A stretch of 64,000 nucleotides of DNA from Faecalicatena contorta. Lineage in GTDB: Bacteria; Bacillota; Clostridia; Lachnospirales; Lachnospiraceae. Every line of letters starts with the position of its first letter. Positions within the stretch are counted from its first letter, which is position 1. Shown here piece by piece: positions 26,910-35,984 of the stretch. The notes beneath the pieces are model-generated. The model was given only the letters and a program-made list of their open reading frames with translations, ran no database searches and was not told the origin of the DNA. The position numbers and the translations under genes were made by a program. Location of the stretch: positions 1 to 64,000 of the forward strand of contig NZ_JAFBIX010000005.1 in the NCBI RefSeq assembly GCF_021531895.1, given 5' to 3'.

Positions 26910-27664
26910 ATTAATCCTCCTCTAATATTTTGCATAATAATCATTACTTTTTTCTGTGATATTTGCAAAACTTTCATTAGTTCTTTTTTATATTCTTTTC
27001 TTATCTCCACATAATTAAACAATTCTTCCTCCCGCAAATTATATTTCCACTTGTATTCTGCAAGAATTTCCTTTGCAATTCTCATGTTGTTTTTTTCCAT
27101 ATCCTCATCCACATCGTCAAATATATCCCAACTCTCAAATCTGTGGAATTCAAGGAAATCCTGATTTGTGTGAAACTTTTGATTTACCATCAAAAAAGCC
27201 TTCTCATCCAGAATGTCTCGAACTCCTCTGTAAAATTCTGACATACTACTGTATTTATAATCCAACATTTCTTTCACGCTTCCATTTTTCGCCGGATTTC
27301 TGTGGATATATCGAAGGCAGTTCCAAAAATAACTTTCCTTTTCTACGCATTGGCTCTTAAATCTGTCCTGAAAAACATATCCAATTCTATGATGTTTATA
27401 ATTATAATAATGTGCAAATGCGGCTAAGACTTTAGCCATAAATGACGCTAATTCTTTCAAATCAGCTTTGATTAACATATGAAAATGATTTGGCATTATG
27501 CAATATGCTAAAATAGCCACCTCATACTCAGAAAGATTCTCTCGAATCAAATTGATGATACGGGTTTTTTCCCCTTTTTCTTTAAAAACCGGCATTTTAT
27601 TTAATCCACGCACCATTACATGGTACATTCCGGTCGAACTTTCCTGTCTTGCTCTTCTTGGCAT
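26897..27664 (-). CDS. REP-associated tyrosine transposase (RAYT, Y1/TnpA_REP)
   Basis: 255 residues. The N-terminal Y1_Tnp domain shows RRARQESSTGMYHVMVRGLN, the histidine pair motif CIMPNHFHMLIK (HUH), a FQDRFKSQCVEKESYFWNCLRYIHRNP block, and the candidate catalytic tyrosine region YKYSSMSEFYRG. The C-terminal 90 residues are helical and basic, with a DnaA-like or HTH-type look (EILAEYKWKYNLREEELFNYVEIRKEYKKELMKVLQISQKKV). RAYTs are domesticated relatives of IS200/IS605 transposases that act on REP hairpins; this one is flanked by two inverted REP copies. Its C-terminus (GLIGTG) and stop codon come from the repeat tail. SD AAAGGAGGGAGAAAA at the start. Confidence 0.92.
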   Translation of the reverse strand: MPRRARQESSTGMYHVMVRGLNKMPVFKEKGEKTRIINLIRENLSEYEVAILAYCIMPNHFHMLIKADLKELASFMAKVLAAFAHYYNYKHHRIGYVFQDRFKSQCVEKESYFWNCLRYIHRNPAKNGSVKEMLDYKYSSMSEFYRGVRDILDEKAFLMVNQKFHTNQDFLEFHRFESWDIFDDVDEDMEKNNMRIAKEILAEYKWKYNLREEELFNYVEIRKEYKKELMKVLQISQKKVMIIMQNIRGGLIGTG

Positions 27665-27686
27665 TTTTCTCCCTCCTTTGCAAAGA

Positions 27687-27764
27687 GGGACACCACAAAA
27701 CGAATTAGGGACACGGATATTTTAATTTGGGACGGAGGAAATTGAAAAAACCCCCGTCCCCAAC
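27687..27764 (+). repeat. REP element upstream of the RAYT gene
   Basis: Plus-strand order is GGGACACCAC, GGGACACGG, then the hairpin AATTTGGGACGGAGG ... CCCCCGTCCCCAA. It lies 22 bp from the RAYT start, in the 5' leader of that gene, and ends 8 bp before the proS stop codon. Confidence 0.92.
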
Positions 27765-27772
27765 TAAGGAGC

Positions 27773-29212
27773 TTAGTATGATTTGCCCCAATATGCCATG
27801 TGTTTTGCTGGTTTTCCGCACCAGATACATTTGTCTGAAATCATTTCTTCATCTTCGATCAGACATCTGGTCGCAGCTCCACCTGTGACGTATTTTACTT
27901 CACCTTCGCATTCTGGATCTCCGCACCAGCAAGCTTTTACGAAACCACGGTTTGCCTGGAATTTTTCTTTCATTTCGTCCATCGTTGTTGCTGTATCAAT
28001 ATGGCTCTGTAAGAAGTCATTTGCTCTGTCATACATATCCTGCTGTTCTTGCTCTAAGATGTCACGTAATTTTGTGGCAATTTCGTCCAGAGATACTACA
28101 ATCTTCTCACGGTTATCACGACGTACGACTACAACCTGGTTCTTCTCAATATCCTTTGGACCAATCTCAATACGGGTAGGAATACCAAGGATTTCCTGCT
28201 CAGAGAATTTCCATCCAGTACTCTTATCAGAATCATCAATCTTCACTCTATAACCGGCTTTTTTCAATTCATCCAGCAGTGCAAATGCTCTGTCAAGCAC
28301 GCCTTCTTTGTGCTGTGCAATTGGAATAATACGGCATTCAACTGGTGCAACGTGTGGAGGAAGAACCAATCCATCGTCATCACCATGTACCATGATCAGG
28401 CCGCCGATACTTCTGGTAGACCATCCCCAGGAAGTCTCGTAACAACTGTGAAGCTGATTATTCTTATCCACATATTTAATGCCAAATGCATCTGGGAATC
28501 CACTTCCGAAGAAATGGCTGGTCGCGGACTGTAGTGCTTTTCCATCATGCATCAGCGCTTCGATTGTGTAGGTATCCTGTGCACCTGCAAATTTTTCATG
28601 TTCCGCTTTTCTTCCTGCTACGAAAGGCATTGCCAACGTCTCAGCATAGCAGTCTTTATATACCTGCCACATCTGGATGGTTCTTTCTTCAGCTTCCTCA
28701 TAGGTTGCATGAAGAGTATGGCCTTCCTGCCACAGGAATTCTCTTGAACGTAAAAACGGTCTTGTTGTCTTTTCCCAACGAAGAACAGAATTCCACTGAT
28801 TCCATACTTTTGGTAAATCTCTATAAGAACGAACTGTCTTAGCCCACAAATCACAGAACAACGTCTCAGATGTAGGACGAATACACATTCTTTCCTGCAA
28901 TCTTTCCATACCGCCATGAGTTACCCAGGCAACTTCCGGTGCAAATCCTTCGATATGTTCAGCCTCCTTTTCCAGCAAACTTTCCGGAATCAAGGTTGGT
29001 AGATATACATTTTCCACACCTGTCTCTTTAAAACGTCTGTCCAGATCTGCCTGAATCAGTTCCCAGATTGCATAACCATTTGGCAGATAATTCAAGCATC
29101 CTTTCACGCTTGAATAATCACACAGTTGTGCTTCACGAACAACATCTGTGTACCATTGTGCAAAATTTTCATCACGTGGTGTGATATTTTTTACTAATTT
29201 TTCCTTTGCCAT
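27773..29212 (-). CDS. proS: prolyl-tRNA synthetase (short, archaeal/eukaryote-like type)
   Basis: 479 residues from ATG 29212 (AAGGAG 9 bases upstream; the frame is open through part of the T-box leader). Class II motifs: motif 2 around RWEKTTRPFLRSREFLWQEGHT and motif 3 GLIMVHGDDDGLVLPPHVAP. The anticodon-binding domain has RIPIAQ-like CRIIPIAQHKEGV. The zinc-binding C-terminal domain has CWCGDPECEGE and CIWCGKPA, ending in Tyr as in this type. There is no INS editing domain, unlike the E. coli type. Controlled by a T-box leader. Confidence 0.96.
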   Translation of the reverse strand: MAKEKLVKNITPRDENFAQWYTDVVREAQLCDYSSVKGCLNYLPNGYAIWELIQADLDRRFKETGVENVYLPTLIPESLLEKEAEHIEGFAPEVAWVTHGGMERLQERMCIRPTSETLFCDLWAKTVRSYRDLPKVWNQWNSVLRWEKTTRPFLRSREFLWQEGHTLHATYEEAEERTIQMWQVYKDCYAETLAMPFVAGRKAEHEKFAGAQDTYTIEALMHDGKALQSATSHFFGSGFPDAFGIKYVDKNNQLHSCYETSWGWSTRSIGGLIMVHGDDDGLVLPPHVAPVECRIIPIAQHKEGVLDRAFALLDELKKAGYRVKIDDSDKSTGWKFSEQEILGIPTRIEIGPKDIEKNQVVVVRRDNREKIVVSLDEIATKLRDILEQEQQDMYDRANDFLQSHIDTATTMDEMKEKFQANRGFVKACWCGDPECEGEVKYVTGGAATRCLIEDEEMISDKCIWCGKPAKHMAYWGKSY

Positions 29213-29306
29213 GTTTCTCTTCTCCTTTTCTTTTCCAGCAGGGCCCTTGCCCCACGATAATTTTAGCCGGGAACCAATCTGCTCTTTGTCAAATGTTTTG
29301 ACTTTA

Positions 29307-29600
29307 AATAAAACAAAAAACACCGGGCTTCTCGTTCCCATCAAAGGGACCGAAAAGCTCGGCGGTACCACCCTAGTTAACTGCGACCCTCTCGCAGCTC
29401 TCTCTCACCACCATTAACGCTAGTGTCACGCTGTACTTTCATACAGGGGCTCCAAGGTAGGTTCATTACTTATCAATACAAGAATCTTTCAGCCAAAGGA
29501 TTCCCTCTCTGTAGAATTGCATCCGTAATTACTATTCCTCTTCTTCACCCATCCTGCCTTCTGCAACCATCATTGCCAGCAGGTTATTCGATTAAACGTA
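29307..29600 (-). promoter_or_regulatory. T-box riboswitch upstream of proS
   Basis: The minus strand contains the T-box sequence AGGGTGGTACCGCC (29361-29374) preceded by long stem regions. A terminator follows, with arms 29321-29339/29346-29366 and a run of T (minus strand) at 29310-29320. The T-box can pair within an alternative antiterminator when uncharged tRNA binds. In the stem I region the sequence GAA-CCT-A (CCT at 29459-29461) is a good candidate specifier for proline, matching the downstream gene. Uncharged tRNA(Pro) should therefore raise proS expression. Confidence 0.93.
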
Positions 29601-29629
29601 ATTTTAATCCATTGTTTTTTATTTGTCAA
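29601..29629 (-). promoter_or_regulatory. promoter of the proS T-box transcript
   Basis: TTGACA (29624-29629), 17 bp, TAAAAT (29601-29606) on the minus strand, directly before the leader RNA. Confidence 0.75.
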
Positions 29630-29643
29630 GACAAAACATGCCA

Positions 29644-30609
29644 CTATCGAATCAAAATATACACAAAAAACGCCAGATAGGCAATCAAAAACAAAGCTCC
29701 CTCTGTTCTTCGAATCTCTCGCTTGCTGATTGCCGAAAAATAAACGATCAAACTTGCTACAATTAACAAGACGGTATCATAAACCGCTGTAACATCCAAT
29801 GTAATCGGTGTGATCACAGAAGATATTCCTAAAATCAGCAATATATTAAATATATTCGAGCCAACCACATTTCCCACTGCAAGATCATTTTCGCCTTTCC
29901 CTGCCGCAACCATAGAAGTCACTAATTCCGGCAGAGAGGTTCCAAGGGCCACAATTGTCAAGCCAATAAAGGTCTGACTAAGCCCGAATGTTTCAGCAAT
30001 ATTACAAGCACTGTCTACAACCAGATCGCCACCCAGCGCAATCCCAGCAAGCCCTCCGATTATATATAATGCACTTTTCATCGGACTCATCACTTTATAA
30101 TCCTCTTCCACTTCAGACACTTCATTTCTTGACGCAAGAGCATCTCTTACCGTCGCATAGAGAAATACAGCAAATAATATCAGAAATAAAAGTCCGCCCC
30201 ATCTTCCAAGAACAAAAGTCCCTTCTCCGCTTAAAACTTTTGCAATGGAAAAATCCGAATCCAGCAAAAGCAAAATTACCGCGATAAAAATTGAGAAAGG
30301 AAATTCTTTCTTTAGCAAAGACCATTTTGCCTGCACTGGATTCACTAACGCGCAACAGCCAAGCACTACCAGAAGATTGAATATATTTGACCCCAAAACA
30401 TTACTAACCGCCAGATCATTACTCCCCTGTATTGCTGCCGTGACGCTGACCGATAGTTCCGGCATACTGGTTCCAAAAGCCACAACAGTAAGTCCAATAA
30501 TAATCGTTGGAACTTTCAGTATTTTTGCAACGCTCGAACTTCCATCCACAAAAAAATCCGCGCCCTTAATCAGCAGAACAAACCCTACTATCAACAATAT
30601 ATAATCCAT
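29644..30609 (-). CDS. calcium/sodium antiporter (CaCA family, YrbG-like)
   Basis: 321 residues from ATG 30609. Two inverted homologous halves of about five membrane segments each carry the alpha-repeats: TVVAFGTSMPELSVSVTAA with VSNVLGSNIFNLLVVLG, and TIVALGTSLPELVTSMVAA with VGNVVGSNIFNILLILG. The acidic Glu of each GTSxPEL and the GSNxxN motifs bind cations. It probably exports calcium in exchange for sodium or protons. Its stop lies 14 bp from the -35 of the proS promoter. No operon partner. Confidence 0.93.
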   Translation of the reverse strand: MDYILLIVGFVLLIKGADFFVDGSSSVAKILKVPTIIIGLTVVAFGTSMPELSVSVTAAIQGSNDLAVSNVLGSNIFNLLVVLGCCALVNPVQAKWSLLKKEFPFSIFIAVILLLLDSDFSIAKVLSGEGTFVLGRWGGLLFLILFAVFLYATVRDALASRNEVSEVEEDYKVMSPMKSALYIIGGLAGIALGGDLVVDSACNIAETFGLSQTFIGLTIVALGTSLPELVTSMVAAGKGENDLAVGNVVGSNIFNILLILGISSVITPITLDVTAVYDTVLLIVASLIVYFSAISKREIRRTEGALFLIAYLAFFVYILIR

Positions 30610-30697
30610 AACATTCTTCCTCGTTTCATTTGCATATTCTTTCACACTATGGTTAAATGATAAGAGCGAAAAGAATCAAAGTCAAGGAGAATTATAT

Positions 30698-31390
30698 ATG
30701 GCAGCAAATACTCTGGAAATATTATACGAAGATTCCCATATCCTTGTATGCGTAAAACCCCACGGAATCGCAACTCAAAGCAAACGAATCGGCAGTCCCG
30801 ATATGGTAAATTTATTAAAAAATCACATATATCAATCCAATCCTTCCCAAGGAGAACCCTACCTCGCAGTAATTCACCGCTTAGACCAGCCAGTTAAAGG
30901 AATTCTTGTATTTGCCAAGACTCCATTTGCCGCAAAAGAACTAAACAAACAACTCACTTCCCAGGGATTTGGCAAATATTATCGTGCCCTTGTCGACGGA
31001 TGCCCCCCTCAAGATGAAGGCAAGCTAGAAAATTACATGATAAAAGATACAAAAACCAACACCTCCAAAATTTGCACCGCCAACACAAAAGGGGCAAAAA
31101 TTGCCAGACTCTCCTACAAAATCATCCAAAAGGGACAGGGTTATTTTAATTTGGGACGGAGGAATTTGAATTTTCCCCCGTCCCCAACTGAACTTGACAT
31201 CCATCTGGATACCGGCCGCCATCACCAGATTCGTGTACAATTAGCCAATATCGGCTGTCCTATCATCGGGGACACCAAGTATAATCCCCATTGCAGCGAA
31301 CGGAACGAATGGCAAGAAATCTGTCTGTGTGCCTATAAACTAGAATTTCAGCATCCTAAAACACACAAACTCCTACATTTTGAATTATAA
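30698..31390 (+). CDS. RluA-family pseudouridine synthase carrying an in-frame REP insertion
   Basis: 230 residues, AAGGAGAATTATAT before ATG. The catalytic motif is HRLDQPVKGILVFAKT (Asp nucleophile). LEILYEDSHILVCVKPHGI opens the protein and LDTGRHHQIRVQLANIGCPIIGD closes the core. Between SYKIIQ and LDIHLDTGRHHQIR, where relatives have a short beta turn, about 20 residues (KGQGYFNLGRRNLNF...) are encoded entirely by a REP element at 31132-31189. The frame stays open, so the protein may still fold with an extended loop, or activity may be impaired. Which uridine it modifies cannot be told. Convergent with spoVG. Confidence 0.88.
   Translation: MAANTLEILYEDSHILVCVKPHGIATQSKRIGSPDMVNLLKNHIYQSNPSQGEPYLAVIHRLDQPVKGILVFAKTPFAAKELNKQLTSQGFGKYYRALVDGCPPQDEGKLENYMIKDTKTNTSKICTANTKGAKIARLSYKIIQKGQGYFNLGRRNLNFPPSPTELDIHLDTGRHHQIRVQLANIGCPIIGDTKYNPHCSERNEWQEICLCAYKLEFQHPKTHKLLHFEL
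31132..31189 (+). repeat. REP element inside the pseudouridine synthase gene
   Basis: GGGACAGGGTTATTTTAATTTGGGACGGAGGA, then a mid-loop and TTCCCCCGTCCCCAACT, the same arrangement as the intergenic copies. The loop differs (TTTGAATTTT rather than TTGAAAAAA). Read in frame 3 of the host gene it has no stop codon. Confidence 0.92.
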
Positions 31391-31393
31391 AAA

Positions 31394-31484
31394 GGGACAG
31401 GGTTATTTTAATTTGGGACGGAGGAAATTGAAAAAACCCCCGTCCCAAATTCATCATTGAAAAAACCCCCGTCCCAAATTCATC
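31394..31484 (+). repeat. REP element with a duplicated 29-bp half
   Basis: A standard copy (31394-31451) begins 4 bp after the pseudouridine synthase stop. Its distal half plus flank (ATTGAAAAAACCCCCGTCCC...CATC) is repeated exactly in tandem: 31427-31455 and 31456-31484. The second unit lacks the GGGACGG arm, so two downstream arms compete for one upstream arm. Confidence 0.9.
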
Positions 31485-31486
31485 AA

Positions 31487-31516
31487 AAAAGAAGAGGGAG
31501 CACTCCCTCTTCTTTT
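31487..31516. terminator. bidirectional terminator between pseudouridine synthase and spoVG
   Basis: Perfect 13-bp stem AAAAGAAGAGGGA/TCCCTCTTCTTTT around GCAC, with T-rich sequence on both strands, eight bases from the spoVG stop. Confidence 0.85.
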
Positions 31517-31523
31517 ATCCTTC

Positions 31524-31799
31524 TTATTCCTCAGCTGGTTCTTCTTTTAATGCCTCTTCATATTTTTCAAGAATAATGTTCTGAATGCGTTCTCTTGTTC
31601 CTGAATTAATCGGATGTGCAATATCCCGATACTCACCGTCCAAAGCCTTCTTACTTGGCATAGCAATAAAGAGTCCTTTTTCGCCCTCAATAACTTTGAT
31701 ATCATGTACTACAAATTCTTCATCCATAGTAATTGAAACCACTGCTTTTAATTTTCCCTCTTTTGCTACTTTACGCACGCGTACATCTGTGATTTGCAT
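31524..31799 (-). CDS. spoVG: septation/regulatory protein SpoVG
   Basis: 91 residues from ATG 31799. The family N-terminus [22 protein letters not shown] fixes the start, although the frame extends 22 codons upstream. [24 protein letters not shown] and [18 protein letters not shown] follow. SpoVG is a small RNA/DNA-binding regulator required for sporulation and other functions in Firmicutes. It follows glgD by 34 bp on the same strand. Confidence 0.96.
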   Translation of the reverse strand: MQITDVRVRKVAKEGKLKAVVSITMDEEFVVHDIKVIEGEKGLFIAMPSKKALDGEYRDIAHPINSGTRERIQNIILEKYEEALKEEPAEE

Positions 31800-31833
31800 T
31801 TTTCTTCTAGCCCCTTTCTTCCAAGCCGTTGCA

Positions 31834-32952
31834 CTATAGTGCATACCTCTCGTTCTTTTCCACAACTACCTTCACACCATTTTCCCCAACATGACGTGTA
31901 TTTGCTCTGATCGTGTCGCGGCTCTCTACAATACAGTTCTCAATATATGTATTGTCACCGAGATAGACGTCGTTCAGGATAATTGAATTCTTGATGACAC
32001 AATTATTTCCGACAAACGTCTTCTTGAAAAGGATAGAATTCTCTACCGTACCGTTGATGATACTTCCGCTCGCCACAAGACTGTTCTTAACCACCGAACC
32101 AGGATTATATTTCGCTGGCGGCAAGTCGCTCACTTTTGAGTAGATCTCAGGACGCTCTTTGAAGAAATAATTTCTTACTTCCGGTTTCAGAAAATCCATG
32201 TTCGTCCGATAATAAGCATCCACTGTTGATATGTTGCTCCAGTAATCTTTTATCTTATAACCATATATTTTTTTCAGATTCTTATATCTGATCAAAATAT
32301 CAGTTACAAAATCAAATCTGTCTTCTTCTGCGCAATTCTCAATCAATTCTATCAACAGTCTTCTTCTGATCACATAGATTCCCGTTGATATGGTATTCGA
32401 AGTTGCAACCATCGGCTTCTCTTCAAATTCCAAAACGCGCATATCTTCATCCATTTTCAGCGTTCCAAAACGGCTGGCATCCTCATCCGGCCCCAAATCC
32501 TTACAAACCACCGTAATGTCGGCCCGCTTATTGATATGGTATTCTAACACTTTGTTATAATCCATTTTATATACAGCATCTCCCGACGTAATGATCACAT
32601 ACGGCTCATGACATCTTTTCAGGAAATCCAGATTCTGATAAATCGCATCAGCAGTTCCACGATACCAGTATCCATTATCTGCTGTGATCGTAGGGGTAAA
32701 TACATACAGCCCCCCTTGCTTTCTTCCGAAATCCCACCATTTTGATGAATTCAGGTGTTCATTCAATGAACGCGCATTATACTGAGTCAGCACTGCTACT
32801 TTTTGTATATGCGAATTAGACATATTACTCAAAGCAAAATCAATCGCACGATAACTTCCTGCTATCGGCATCGCTGCACTTGCTCTCTTCTGAGTCAGTT
32901 CACGCATCTTGTTGTTACTTCCGCCTGCTAAAATAATTCCTACTGCTCTCAT
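31834..32952 (-). CDS. glgD: glucose-1-phosphate adenylyltransferase subunit GlgD
   Basis: 372 residues with nucleotidyltransferase and left-handed beta-helix domains. The usual GGxGxRL substrate loop is changed to [10 protein letters not shown] and the surrounding residues diverge from GlgC, as in known GlgD proteins. GlgD is therefore taken as the regulatory partner of GlgC in the heterotetramer that makes ADP-glucose for glycogen. Its start overlaps the glgC stop by 4 nt (ATGA), giving tight coupling and equal stoichiometry. Confidence 0.95.
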   Translation of the reverse strand: MRAVGIILAGGSNNKMRELTQKRASAAMPIAGSYRAIDFALSNMSNSHIQKVAVLTQYNARSLNEHLNSSKWWDFGRKQGGLYVFTPTITADNGYWYRGTADAIYQNLDFLKRCHEPYVIITSGDAVYKMDYNKVLEYHINKRADITVVCKDLGPDEDASRFGTLKMDEDMRVLEFEEKPMVATSNTISTGIYVIRRRLLIELIENCAEEDRFDFVTDILIRYKNLKKIYGYKIKDYWSNISTVDAYYRTNMDFLKPEVRNYFFKERPEIYSKVSDLPPAKYNPGSVVKNSLVASGSIINGTVENSILFKKTFVGNNCVIKNSIILNDVYLGDNTYIENCIVESRDTIRANTRHVGENGVKVVVEKNERYAL

Positions 32953-34223
32953 GCTCGTTCACCTGCCTTTATTAATGTCTCTCCACTTTCCAGTATTCCA
33001 TTCGGATAGTCCTCTCTTGTCGTAACACCACTGATCGCAGTATTCTTTCCAATCTGAACTCCATCCGGAACCACGGAATTCTCACCAATTGTTACAAGGC
33101 CAAATGAATAAATCGCCGGCTTAAGTTTGTTCGGTACATCACTGCCGATTCCCAATGTAACATTCTCGCCAATCTCACAGTTCTCTGCGATAATTGACTT
33201 ATCAATGACACATCCCTTCTTGATCTTCGTATCTTTCATAATGATAGAATCTCTGACAACGGCACCATCTTCTATGGTTACTCCCGAACCAATGACACAG
33301 TTACGTACTTCACCGCCAATCTCAGAACCATTTCCAATCAGACTTCTTTCAATCACTGCCTGTCCGGAAATATACTGTGGCGGAAGGATCTCACTGTTCG
33401 TATATATCTTCCAGAATTCTTCATAAAGATTGAACTCCGGAATAATATCGATCAATTCCATATTGGCTTCCCAATAAGATCCTAACGTTCCAACATCTTT
33501 CCAATATCCGTTGTATTCGTATGCAAATAACCGTTGTCCCTTATTGTGGCAATACGGAATAATATGCTTACCGAAATCACATCCTGGCTCGTCCTTTAAT
33601 GCGAGCAACGCTTCTTTTAATACTGGCCAACTAAAAATATAAATACCCATAGATGCCAGATTGCTCTTTGGCTGCGGTGGCTTCTCCTGGAATTCTGATA
33701 TCTTACCGTCACCGTCCGCGATCACAATACCAAATCTGCTTGCCTCTTCCAATGGTACAGGCATTGCAGCGATAGTCACGTCTGCATGATTCTCCTTATG
33801 ATAATCCAGCATAACCTCATAATCCATCTTATAAATATGGTCACCTGACAGAATTAATACATAGTCCGGATTAAAGGTCTCTATATAATCCAAATTCTGG
33901 TATATCGCATTCGCCGTACCGGTATACCATTCGCTGTTGCTACTCTTCTCATAAGGAGGTAGAATCGTAACTCCTCCAAAATTACGATCCAAATCCCATG
34001 GAATTCCAATTCCAATATGTGTGTTCAATCGTAATGGCTGATATTGCGTTAGCACTCCGACCGTATCAATTCCTGAGTTTATGCAGTTGCTGAGCGGGAA
34101 GTCAATAATTCTATATTTTCCTCCAAAAGCAACAGCCGGCTTCGCAACTTTTGCTGTAAGAACCCCTAAGCGGCTTCCTTGTCCTCCTGCCAGCAGCATT
34201 GCTATCATCTCTTTTTTTCTCAT
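32949..34223 (-). CDS. glgC: glucose-1-phosphate adenylyltransferase, catalytic subunit GlgC
   Basis: 424 residues. The N-terminal loop [53 protein letters not shown] and [10 protein letters not shown] form the catalytic domain. Hexapeptide repeats fill the C-terminal third ([20 protein letters not shown]). It makes ADP-glucose from ATP and glucose 1-phosphate. SD GGGGTGATGAC before ATG. First gene of glgC-glgD, divergent from murC. Confidence 0.96.
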   Translation of the reverse strand: MRKKEMIAMLLAGGQGSRLGVLTAKVAKPAVAFGGKYRIIDFPLSNCINSGIDTVGVLTQYQPLRLNTHIGIGIPWDLDRNFGGVTILPPYEKSSNSEWYTGTANAIYQNLDYIETFNPDYVLILSGDHIYKMDYEVMLDYHKENHADVTIAAMPVPLEEASRFGIVIADGDGKISEFQEKPPQPKSNLASMGIYIFSWPVLKEALLALKDEPGCDFGKHIIPYCHNKGQRLFAYEYNGYWKDVGTLGSYWEANMELIDIIPEFNLYEEFWKIYTNSEILPPQYISGQAVIERSLIGNGSEIGGEVRNCVIGSGVTIEDGAVVRDSIIMKDTKIKKGCVIDKSIIAENCEIGENVTLGIGSDVPNKLKPAIYSFGLVTIGENSVVPDGVQIGKNTAISGVTTREDYPNGILESGETLIKAGERA

Positions 34224-34257
34224 GTCATCACCCCTTCTCAGTAATCTTGTCGTTCAC

Positions 34258-34263
34258 ATTATA
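34258..34263 (-). promoter_or_regulatory. extended -10 of the glgCD promoter
   Basis: TGGTATAAT on the minus strand (TATAAT at 34258-34263), an extended -10 with a weak TTCACT -35 about 17 bp upstream, 35 bp from the glgC start. Confidence 0.55.
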
Positions 34264-34351
34264 CCACAGTTTCTTTTAGTAGTGAACAAATTTTACAAAA
34301 AAAATGAATTTTTCGTGAACATTTTATTAAAATATCACAAATATTTACGAC

Positions 34352-34380
34352 TTGGTTTTTTTCTCATATATGTATATAAT
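34352..34380 (+). promoter_or_regulatory. probable murC promoter
   Basis: TTGGTT (34352-34357), 17 bp, TATAAT (34375-34380), 75 bp upstream of murC, in the intergenic region shared with glgC. Confidence 0.55.
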
Positions 34381-34454
34381 AATATGGATAGAAAAATACT
34401 TTTATGACTATTTTTTAATAACAATAGAACATTCATGAAAAAGGAAGGTATCTT

Positions 34455-35834
34455 ATGTATAAAATTAATTTTCATCAGCCTGCACACGTACATTTTATCG
34501 GAATCGGCGGTATCAGTATGAGCGGTCTTGCCGAGATTCTCTTAAAAGAGGGCTTTACCATATCTGGATCTGACAACAAAGAATCTGCCTTGACAGATCA
34601 CCTGTCCAATCTGGGTGCCAACATTTTTTACGGACAGAAAGCATCCAACATCATCCCGGGAATTGATGTTGTTGTCTACACCGCCGCAATTCATGAAGAT
34701 AATGAAGAATTTCAGGCTGCCGTACAACAAGGACTTCCTATGTTAAGCAGAGCAGAGCTTCTCGGGCAGTTGATGACCAACTATGACGTTCCGATCGCCG
34801 TATCGGGAACACATGGCAAGACAACAACGACATCTATGCTTTCTCATATTCTGCTTGCTGGCGAGATGGATCCTACCATTTCAGTCGGAGGAATTTTAAA
34901 GGCAATTGGCGGTAATATCCGCGTAGGAGATTCTGGATTATTTGTAACAGAAGCATGCGAATATACCAACAGCTTTCTTCACTTTTTCCCGAAGATCGGT
35001 ATCATTTTGAACATTGATGAAGATCATTTAGATTTCTTTAAAGATCTGGCTGATATCCGCAATTCTTTCCGTAAATTTGCTGAACTCCTGCCAGAAGACG
35101 GGACCTTAATCATCAATGGCAATATTCCAGACCTGGGAGAGATCATTGATGGCCTGAAATGCAGGGTTCTTGTATATGGAAATGACAGTTCCATGGATTA
35201 CAGTGCTACCAACATCTCCCATAATAACTTAGGTGAGGCATCTTTTGATCTGGTAAAATCTGGAACATTTGTTGACAGGATTTCCCTTTCCGTCAATGGT
35301 GACCACAATGTATCTAACGCATTGGCCTCAATAGTTGCCGCTGATCTTCTGGATATCCCTGTGGAAACCATGAAAAAAGGACTGAAAGAATTCCATGGAA
35401 CTAACCGTCGATTTGAACACAAAGGTGATATAAACGGAATTACAATTATTGATGATTACGCACATCATCCAACAGAGATCAACGCGTCCCTGACGGCTGC
35501 AAAGAATTATCCTCACAGAGAGATCTGGTGCATTTTCCAGCCACATACTTATACCAGAACCAAGGCTTTATTCCCTGAGTTTGTGGAAGCATTATCGCAT
35601 ACCGATCATATCATCCTTGCCGACATCTATGCCGCAAGAGAGACAGACACCCTGGGAATATCTTCCAAGGATATTGCCGATGCATTAATCGAAAATGGAC
35701 GTGACGCTTATTATTTCCCATCATTTAAAGAGATTGAAGATTTCTGTATGGAAAAATGTCAAAAAGGAGACTTGTTGATAACTATGGGAGCGGGAGACGT
35801 TGTAAATATTGGCGAAGACCTTTTGAAACGCTAG
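34455..35834 (+). CDS. murC: UDP-N-acetylmuramate--L-alanine ligase
   Basis: 459 residues. The Mur ligase signatures are FIGIGGISMSGLAEIL at the N-terminus, the ATP loop AVSGTHGKTTTTSML, EACEY with the nearby catalytic Glu, ILNIDEDHLDFF, and IIDDYAHHPTEI in the C-terminal domain, followed by FQPHTYTRTK. It adds L-alanine to UDP-MurNAc in peptidoglycan synthesis. First gene of a plus-strand run that continues with dnaD-, dnaC-like genes and prs. AAGGAAGG lies upstream of the start. Confidence 0.97.
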   Translation: MYKINFHQPAHVHFIGIGGISMSGLAEILLKEGFTISGSDNKESALTDHLSNLGANIFYGQKASNIIPGIDVVVYTAAIHEDNEEFQAAVQQGLPMLSRAELLGQLMTNYDVPIAVSGTHGKTTTTSMLSHILLAGEMDPTISVGGILKAIGGNIRVGDSGLFVTEACEYTNSFLHFFPKIGIILNIDEDHLDFFKDLADIRNSFRKFAELLPEDGTLIINGNIPDLGEIIDGLKCRVLVYGNDSSMDYSATNISHNNLGEASFDLVKSGTFVDRISLSVNGDHNVSNALASIVAADLLDIPVETMKKGLKEFHGTNRRFEHKGDINGITIIDDYAHHPTEINASLTAAKNYPHREIWCIFQPHTYTRTKALFPEFVEALSHTDHIILADIYAARETDTLGISSKDIADALIENGRDAYYFPSFKEIEDFCMEKCQKGDLLITMGAGDVVNIGEDLLKR

Positions 35835-35984
35835 TTATCCACATTTTCCACAGATTTTTATCCACAAAAAACTTGATTTTTGGGTCAGAAATTTCTTTTG
35901 TCCCTGTCTTTCTGGTGCTATAATATCTCTACGATATTTCTAAAAATGTGTATGGAACCAACGAGGAGGACTGGCGTAAGAATT

